From: Methylomicrobium agile
Lineage (GTDB): Bacteria > Pseudomonadota > Gammaproteobacteria > Methylococcales > Methylomonadaceae
NCBI RefSeq assembly: GCF_000733855.1
Contig: NZ_JPOJ01000001.1
Span: 3,241,001 to 3,305,000, forward strand
Reading direction: 5' to 3'
Length of the DNA: 64,000 nucleotides
Shown: positions 58,344 to 64,000 of the stretch, piece by piece
Layout of the letters: every line of letters begins with the position of its first letter
How positions within the stretch are numbered: position 1 is the first letter of the stretch
Notes under the pieces: model-generated
The model's database searches: none
Seen by the model: the letters and a program-made list of their open reading frames with translations, nothing else
Told to the model about the DNA's origin: nothing
Program-made: the position numbers and the translations under genes

Positions 58344-61300
58344 AATAACGCAAATCGCCGACCTGTACGATTGCGGCGCGATCAGGCTGCGGCAATTGTC
58401 GGTCTACAACTGGGGTTCGTTCCACGGCCTGCATACGGCCGCCATCGATCCCGACGGCACTCTGATCACCGGCGACAACGGCGCCGGCAAATCGACCCTG
58501 GTCGATGCGCTGATGGCGCTGCTGCAGCCGGCCGGCAAGGCGGCGTTCAACGTGGCCGCCGCGCAGGGCGACCGCAGCGACCGAAGTTTGATGTCGTACG
58601 TGCGCGGCAGCTTCGGCAGCGCCCACGACGGCAGCCAGACGCGGGTGCGCAGCAAGCGCGAAGGCGCGGTCGTGACCGGTCTGTGCGCGAATTACGCCGC
58701 CGAGGACGGCGCCGAAATGGCGCTCGCGGCGCTGTTCTGGATCACCCATGCCGGCGGCAGCCTTGGGGATCTGAAGCGGGTCTACCTGGTCGCGCGCCGC
58801 AAACTGGCGCTGAAAGAATTGCTCGACGCGTTCGGCGACGGCGATCCTCGGGCATTGAAAAACTTTTTGAAGGACGATCCGGCCATCACCAACTGCGACG
58901 ACCGCTTTTCCGAATACCTGGAAAGCTACCGGCGGCTGCTGCGCATGGATAACCCGAACGCGCCGGCGCTGCTGGCGCGCGCGTTGGGTTTGAAGAAAAT
59001 CGACGATCTGACCGCGCTGATCCGCGAATTGGTGCTGGAGCCGAGCGGCGTGCGCGAAGATGCGCGCAAGGCGGTCGGCGAGTTTGCCGATCTGGTCGGT
59101 ATCCACGAGCGTTTGCTCGACGCCCGCCGCCAGCGCGACGCGCTGGCCGAATTGCCGGCGATCGAAAAGGACCTGTTCCGCGCCGAAAGCGAACTCAAAC
59201 AGCTCGATGCCGAACTGCAGGGCTTGCCGGTCTGGTTCGGCGAACAATGCGCGGCGCTCTGGGCCGAGCGCGTCGAACGGATCGAAGATCGGCTGCGCGC
59301 GGCGAAGCAGGTATTGGCCAAACTGGAACAAGAGGTAAAAGACGCCGAAAGCAACGCGGAACAGCGCCACGCCGATTATCTGCAGGCCGGCGGCGAACGA
59401 ATCGAAGCGATCAAAAAAGACTTATCCGTCGCCGAAGACAAACTGCGCGACACGACCCGCCGCGCCGCCGACTACCAGCAGATCGCCGGCGCCTTGCAGT
59501 TGGATAAAACGCTGCAGGAAGCGGTGTTTGCCCGGAATCGGCAACAGGCCGCAAATGCGATCGAACAAATCGAACAGGAAAAAACCCAAGCGCAGGATGC
59601 GTTTGCCGAGCAGGCGGCCAAATTCTCCAACGCGCAGCAGCAACAGCGCGACCTGCAGGAAGAAATCCGCGCGATCGAAGCGCGTCCCGACTCGAACATC
59701 GACAGCAAGTTTCAACAACTGCGCGACGAAATGGCCGAAGCGCTGGGGCTCGCACGCGAGCAACTGGTGTTTTTCGGCGAATTGCTCGACGTGAAGGACG
59801 AAGAGCGCGCCTGGCAAGGCGCGATCGAACGCGCGCTCGGCGGCCTGCGCACGACTTTGGCGGTGCCGGAAGGCGAATATCCGTTGGTCACCCGCTGGCT
59901 GAACCAGCGCCACACCGGCCTGCATGTGCGTGCGCAGGTCGTGCGCGCTTCGAACGACAAGGCAACGTTCAAAACCAACGGCTATCTGCGCAAACTGGCT
60001 TGGCGCGAGCATCCGTACCGCGACTGGCTGAAGCAGCATCTGGCGCATTTCGACCTCGATTGCGTCGCTTCGACCGAAGCACTCGACCGCACGCCGTTTT
60101 CGCTGACCCAACAGGGCCTGATGCACCTCGAAAAAGGCCGCTTCGAGAAAAAGGACCAGCAGCGCATCGACGACCGCCGCGCCTGGCAGCTCGGTTTCTC
60201 GAACAAAAACCGCCTGGACGCGTTGAAGCAGGAGGCCAAGGCCCTGGCCGAACAACTGGGCGTTCTCGACAAGGCCGCCGCCGAAGCCCGCACAAGGCTC
60301 GATGAAGTCGGCAAACGCAGCCGGCAGTGGGAAAAACTCGGCGAATTCCGCTGGGCCGAAATCGATGCGCCGTATTGGCAGGGAAGAACCGGGCAACTGC
60401 AAAACGACATCCGGCAACTGGAGCAGGCCGGCGGCGATCTGGCCAAGGCGAAAGCTCGCTGGGACGAGGCCAAGCAGGCGCTGCAGCAGTTGCAGACAAA
60501 GCAAGGGCAACAGATCGCCGAGGTCGCCGGTATCGGTAAAGACCGGCAAAGCGCGGCGGCCCGACAGGAACAGGCGCAACGCTTGGCGGCGGCAGGGCTC
60601 GGCGACGATTTGCGCGCGGCGTTGCGCGGCAAAACCGGCGCGCTGCAAGACGAACAATTGGACGATGCGGCCAAAATCGAAGAACGCCATCGTCGCGGCC
60701 TCGAACAACAGCGCGATGCGGCACGCGGCCGCAAAGACCGGGCAGGCCGGAGCGCGATCGGCATCATGACCGGTTTTCGCGCCAAATGGGAAGCCTTGAC
60801 CGCCGAATGGGGCGCGGACCTGGCCAGCCTGTCCGAGTATTTGCACCATCTCGGGCAACTCGAAAAAGACGGCCTGCCGGCCTTGGTCGAAGAATTTCAA
60901 AAACGCCTGAACAAGCACACGACGCAATCGCTGGCCGCGATCCGTCAGCGCATCGATTCGGAGCGCGAAGAAATCCACGAACGCATTGAAACGATCAACC
61001 GGGTGTTGGCGCGGACCGAATTCAAGGCCGGCAGCTTCCTGCGCCTCGGCATTCAAAACGATCAATACGAGCATGTGCTGCATTTCAATCGGCTGTTGCG
61101 GCAGGTCATGGAGCAATTGACCGGCGACGATCACGAGGCGCGGTTCGCGGTGTTGCAACAGGTGATCGAAATTCTCGACAAAGCCAGCAGCTCGGCCAGC
61201 GCCTATACGCTCGAAAGCCTGCGCCTGCTCGATCCGCGCCACCAGTTGTCGTTCTATGCGGAAGAAATCGGCCTGGAAGACGGCGCGATCCGCGACGTAT

Positions 61301-61689
61301 TGAAATCGTCGAGCGGCAAATCCGGCGGCGAAAAAGAATCGTTCGCCGGCACGATCGTCGCGGCCAGCCTGGCCTACGTGCTGACGCCGGACGGCTACGA
61401 CCGTCCGGTCTACAGCACCGTATTCCTCGACGAAGCGTTCTCGAACACCGCCGAGGCGGTCAGCCGCCGGGTGCTGCGCATCTTCAAGGAACTGCACATC
61501 CACGTAAACCTGATCACGCCTTATAAAAACCTGAATCTGGCGCGCGAATCGGCGCGTTCCCTGATCATTGCCGAACGCGATGGCGCGACGCACGAAAGCC
61601 GGCTTTGCGAGGTGACCTGGGAAGAAATCGACCGACGCCTGCAGCGGCAAGCCGGCGAACTCGACATCGTGCTGGCACCCGAAACATGA
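58336..61689 (+). CDS. jetC: Wadjet type I SMC-like ATPase JetC
   Basis: The motor of the complex, 1117 residues, MukB/SMC-like. Walker A GDNGAGKST is at about 46-54; two long coiled coils (about 280-480 and 640-900) enclose a hinge region; the signature SGKSGGEKESFAGT is near 994 and Walker B YSTVFLDEAF near 1029. All ATPase elements look intact. It overlaps jetB by 8 bp and jetD by 4 bp. Confidence 0.95.
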   Translation: MNEITQIADLYDCGAIRLRQLSVYNWGSFHGLHTAAIDPDGTLITGDNGAGKSTLVDALMALLQPAGKAAFNVAAAQGDRSDRSLMSYVRGSFGSAHDGSQTRVRSKREGAVVTGLCANYAAEDGAEMALAALFWITHAGGSLGDLKRVYLVARRKLALKELLDAFGDGDPRALKNFLKDDPAITNCDDRFSEYLESYRRLLRMDNPNAPALLARALGLKKIDDLTALIRELVLEPSGVREDARKAVGEFADLVGIHERLLDARRQRDALAELPAIEKDLFRAESELKQLDAELQGLPVWFGEQCAALWAERVERIEDRLRAAKQVLAKLEQEVKDAESNAEQRHADYLQAGGERIEAIKKDLSVAEDKLRDTTRRAADYQQIAGALQLDKTLQEAVFARNRQQAANAIEQIEQEKTQAQDAFAEQAAKFSNAQQQQRDLQEEIRAIEARPDSNIDSKFQQLRDEMAEALGLAREQLVFFGELLDVKDEERAWQGAIERALGGLRTTLAVPEGEYPLVTRWLNQRHTGLHVRAQVVRASNDKATFKTNGYLRKLAWREHPYRDWLKQHLAHFDLDCVASTEALDRTPFSLTQQGLMHLEKGRFEKKDQQRIDDRRAWQLGFSNKNRLDALKQEAKALAEQLGVLDKAAAEARTRLDEVGKRSRQWEKLGEFRWAEIDAPYWQGRTGQLQNDIRQLEQAGGDLAKAKARWDEAKQALQQLQTKQGQQIAEVAGIGKDRQSAAARQEQAQRLAAAGLGDDLRAALRGKTGALQDEQLDDAAKIEERHRRGLEQQRDAARGRKDRAGRSAIGIMTGFRAKWEALTAEWGADLASLSEYLHHLGQLEKDGLPALVEEFQKRLNKHTTQSLAAIRQRIDSEREEIHERIETINRVLARTEFKAGSFLRLGIQNDQYEHVLHFNRLLRQVMEQLTGDDHEARFAVLQQVIEILDKASSSASAYTLESLRLLDPRHQLSFYAEEIGLEDGAIRDVLKSSSGKSGGEKESFAGTIVAASLAYVLTPDGYDRPVYSTVFLDEAFSNTAEAVSRRVLRIFKELHIHVNLITPYKNLNLARESARSLIIAERDGATHESRLCEVTWEEIDRRLQRQAGELDIVLAPET

Positions 61690-62888
61690 AGCCGTGGGGA
61701 TTGCCGCCCGCGGAAGCCGTTGCCGAGATCAAACGGCGCGAATGGGATCATGCCCGGAATTTGCGCGGACGCCTATGCGGAGAGCGCCCGTTTCCGCTGC
61801 GCATGCTGCTTAAGGCGCCGACCGAAGACCAGGCGCTGGCCGATCTCGAACATTTCCGGCAATTCATCGCCGGCTGGAAGGCCTGGCGTTTTCCCGAGCA
61901 ACTGGAATGGCAACGCAAAAAATTCCCGCACCTCGGCGAACACGACGTGCCGGTGGCCTTGCAAATCGGGTCGATGCCGGAACTGGTCGCGCTGCTCGGT
62001 CCGGAAGCCCAAGTTAGAAGCCGGCTCTGGGAAGAGCGCATGCTGCCTCTGCTCGCCATCGATACCCGTTTGTCGAACGCCTTGCTCAAACATCTCGACG
62101 TCATCGAAGACATGGCGGCGGACGATGCCGTTCTGCTTGCGAAATGCCTGCCCCAACTGCGGCCGGGAATGGGGCAGGGCGCTTTTTTGCGCGCGCTGCC
62201 GCTCGAACATGTGGATACCAAATTCGTCGAGAACTATGCCGTCCTGCTCGGCGACCTGCTGGATTGCCTGTATGACGGTACGGCAACCCAACCGGACGGG
62301 CTGCTCGGCTGGCTGGACTGCCGCGAAAATCCCCGCGGCTGGCTGCAAGTGCGGCCGCTTTGTCGACAAAGCCGGGAGCGGCTGGCCGGGCTGCCGCTGT
62401 TGCAACTCGATACGCAGACTTTACGATGCCATCCGCTGCCGGCATCCTTCATCCTGGTCGTCGAAAACGTCCAAAGCGGCTATGCGCTGCCCGAACTCGA
62501 CGACACGATTGCGGTATTCGGCGGGGGCGGCAATACCGCCTGGATGGATGCGGATTGGTTGGGTGCTCGGCAAATCGGCTACTGGGGCGACATCGACAGC
62601 GCGGGGCTGATGTTTTTAAGCGATGCGCGCCGTCGCCAGCCGCATGTACAGGCGCTGATGATGGATGAAGCCACCTTGCTGCGGTATCGCGAGCGTATGG
62701 TCGACGAGGAGAGCCCTTGCCGGCGGACGCCCGCTTGCCTGACCGCCGCCGAGCTTGGCTTGTTCGAACGGCTGCGCGACGGCTTTTACGGCAGGACGCG
62801 CCTGGAGCAGGAACGCATCGCGCCGGACCATGCCTTGCGGCAACTCCTGGACTGGCTGGAGACCGGCAGAAAGCGGATTTTAAGTTAG
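61686..62888 (+). CDS. jetD: Wadjet type I nuclease JetD (DUF3322/DUF2220)
   Basis: A 400-residue protein with an N-terminal DUF3322 domain (WGLPPAEAVAEIKRREWD) and a C-terminal topoisomerase VI A-like/TOPRIM domain. The acidic residues are kept: E near 259 in LVVENVQSGYALP and D-x-D near 300 in YWGDIDSAGL. JetD cuts the plasmid after loop extrusion stalls. The ATG at 61686 overlaps the jetC stop (ATGA). With jetABC it completes a full operon. Confidence 0.94.
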   Translation: MKPWGLPPAEAVAEIKRREWDHARNLRGRLCGERPFPLRMLLKAPTEDQALADLEHFRQFIAGWKAWRFPEQLEWQRKKFPHLGEHDVPVALQIGSMPELVALLGPEAQVRSRLWEERMLPLLAIDTRLSNALLKHLDVIEDMAADDAVLLAKCLPQLRPGMGQGAFLRALPLEHVDTKFVENYAVLLGDLLDCLYDGTATQPDGLLGWLDCRENPRGWLQVRPLCRQSRERLAGLPLLQLDTQTLRCHPLPASFILVVENVQSGYALPELDDTIAVFGGGGNTAWMDADWLGARQIGYWGDIDSAGLMFLSDARRRQPHVQALMMDEATLLRYRERMVDEESPCRRTPACLTAAELGLFERLRDGFYGRTRLEQERIAPDHALRQLLDWLETGRKRILS

Positions 62889-63186
62889 CGCCTATGGGTG
62901 TGAAACCCCGTCCCCGCTCAGTTGTTCAGAGATTCCTTAAGTTGATGCATATGGCGGGTGACGTCAGGACCCCCCAACAAGCAGCGTTCACCGGTCGAAT
63001 TGTTGGGGGTTCGTAAAGCTCATCCCAACGGCACTGCGGTATTTGACGCATCGTGTGCGGCATTTCACACACGGAAGCGGGCGCTTGCAATCGTCGCTGC
63101 GGGGAAAAGCCAGTCTGTCCGGCAATTGTTTGGTCAGGCACGAAAAATGCTGTGCTTAGGCTTTTAAAAAAATCCCTGGCCAGCTC
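62889..63186. other. Intergenic region between jetD and the sigma-factor gene
   Basis: Contains a perfect 10-bp inverted repeat, CCCCCAACAA (62971-62980) with its complement (63000-63009) around 19 bases, and the small GTGTG/CACAC palindrome near 63052-63074. No gene is supported. Confidence 0.5.
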
Positions 63187-63768
63187 ATGACCGATTTTTC
63201 CAATCTTTCTCAGCCGTTATGCGGCACCGGCACGGATGCTTCCGAAGATCCGGAAGGCGTATCCGACTTCACCCTTCAGCATATCGCCGATTTTATCCAG
63301 CAGCATAGGGGCGAACTGAGCCGCTTTATCATTAGGAAAGCGGGTACCGAAGATCATGCTCTGGATATTCTGCACGACGCTTTTCTGCGCATGAACGGCC
63401 ATCCGCGTCCCGAGACGGTCGAAAATCTGCGTGCGTTCGTGTTTCGGATTGTCGCCAATTTGGTCATCGACTGTCAGCGCCGCTGCCATAATCGGCTGCC
63501 GCACGAGGTCGACGAAGAAACCTGGCAAAATATTCCCGAACGCCTGCCCGGCCCGGAGAGCCGCTATCAGCAGCAGCAACGGCTCGATGCGGTCAATCGG
63601 GCCTTGGCCGAACTGCCGGAAGCCTGCCGGCTGGCTTTTTATCTGAACCGGGTCGACGGCTGTAGCCACGTCGAGATTGCCGCACGCCTGGGCATCTCCG
63701 AAAGCATGGTCGCCAAGCATCTGGCGTCGGCGATGAAACATTGCCGCGGCCGCTTGAAAAATTACTGA
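63187..63768 (+). CDS. ECF RNA polymerase sigma factor, FecI-like
   Basis: A 193-residue sigma-70 family protein of the ECF group. Region 2 is ALDILHDAFLRM...LRAFVFRIVANLVIDCQRR; region 4 is LAELPEACRLAFYLNRVDG followed by the helix-turn-helix SHVEIAARLGISESMVAKHLASAM. Such FecI-like factors usually act with a FecR anti-sigma factor and a TonB receptor encoded next to them. No fecR begins in the remaining 230 bp, which is odd unless it lies beyond the edge. Confidence 0.92.
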   Translation: MTDFSNLSQPLCGTGTDASEDPEGVSDFTLQHIADFIQQHRGELSRFIIRKAGTEDHALDILHDAFLRMNGHPRPETVENLRAFVFRIVANLVIDCQRRCHNRLPHEVDEETWQNIPERLPGPESRYQQQQRLDAVNRALAELPEACRLAFYLNRVDGCSHVEIAARLGISESMVAKHLASAMKHCRGRLKNY

Positions 63769-63889
63769 ACGAGGCGGCGTTTTTGACGATAACGCAGGCG
63801 TTGGCTTGGTTCTGAAAAGCGCCGTTGAATAGGTAAAAGCGCGGGCGGGCTTTCTCGTATTCCAATGCCGTTGGTTAAGGGGGAGAATT

Positions 63890-63988
63890 CGTCATTCCGG
63901 CAAGGAATGCCGGAGTCCAGGTGCTAGGGATGGCGAGCTTTAATACATCCCTGTAGTCTGGATCTCGGCAATCCATGCCGAGATGACG
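63890..63988. repeat. MITE-like palindromic element, about 99 bp
   Basis: The ends (63890-63920 and about 63958-63988) are inverted copies over about 31 bp with some mismatches: cgtcattccggcaaggaatg on the left, and the complement of ccatgccgagatgacg on the right. Each arm also folds on itself. Elements of this shape are frequent in proteobacterial intergenic DNA and encode nothing. Confidence 0.65.
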
Positions 63989-64000
63989 GTAACTTAACAG

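Noticed and set aside
59422-61650. 742-codon minus-strand frame opposite jetC
   Set aside because: Antisense shadow of the coiled-coil coding sequence; no domain and no start signal.
63593-63865. 90-codon minus-strand frame opposite the sigma factor end
   Set aside because: Overlaps the well-supported sigma factor and has no recognisable protein features.

Overview
The window comes from a GC-rich gammaproteobacterial chromosome. The order mltG-tmk-holB-pilZ-tatD, the yceD-rpmF-plsX-fabHDG-acpP-fabF run and a PqqABC-like export/propeller cluster for PQQ-dependent alcohol oxidation all fit that class. A methylotroph or methanotroph of the Methylococcales is my inference; no methane or methanol oxidation gene lies in the window, so the genus is not proven.

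Layout. 1-12.1 kb: a type I-E CRISPR-Cas locus read on the minus strand (WYL-type regulator, cas3, cas8e, cse2, cas7e, cas5e, cas6e, then two toxin-antitoxin pairs, cas1, cas2, leader and an array of at least 18 repeats that runs off the left edge). 12.5-13.6 kb: a RES/Xre toxin-antitoxin pair. 13.6-17.2 kb: palindromic repeats, a membrane pentapeptide-repeat protein and a tRNA-Gly/tRNA-Cys/tRNA-Gly cluster with a 113-bp duplication. 17.2-23.4 kb: two poorly characterised proteins and the four-gene PQQ-associated ABC/propeller operon. 23.5-24.8 kb: an IS5-like element that splits a PilZ gene at its third codon. 25-39 kb: housekeeping operons for purine salvage, cell-wall recycling, DNA replication and fatty-acid synthesis. 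39-49 kb: a SulP transporter, a sigma-54 two-component system, ppnN and topB. 49.4-55.6 kb: a macro-domain protein, an orphan type I secretion signal domain, a degenerate receiver protein, a second SulP transporter and a sulfide/persulfide oxidation pair. 56.1-62.9 kb: a complete type I Wadjet (jetABCD) anti-plasmid operon. 63.2 kb: a FecI-like sigma factor and a palindromic MITE-like element at the right edge.

How it works together. The two ends of the window carry defence: CRISPR-Cas with embedded toxin-antitoxin modules on the left and Wadjet on the right, with a largely housekeeping core between them. The points most worth a second look are: the two TA pairs wired into the cas operon between effector and adaptation genes; the HEPN toxin of one pair, in which the catalytic His of the RX4HXY motif is Pro while the AMPylation-target Tyr is kept; a frameshift that removes the C-terminal part of the WYL regulator next to cas3; an rrn-type boxA antitermination site overlapping the cas2 stop and opening the CRISPR leader; and the IS insertion whose exact removal restores a PilZ reading frame.
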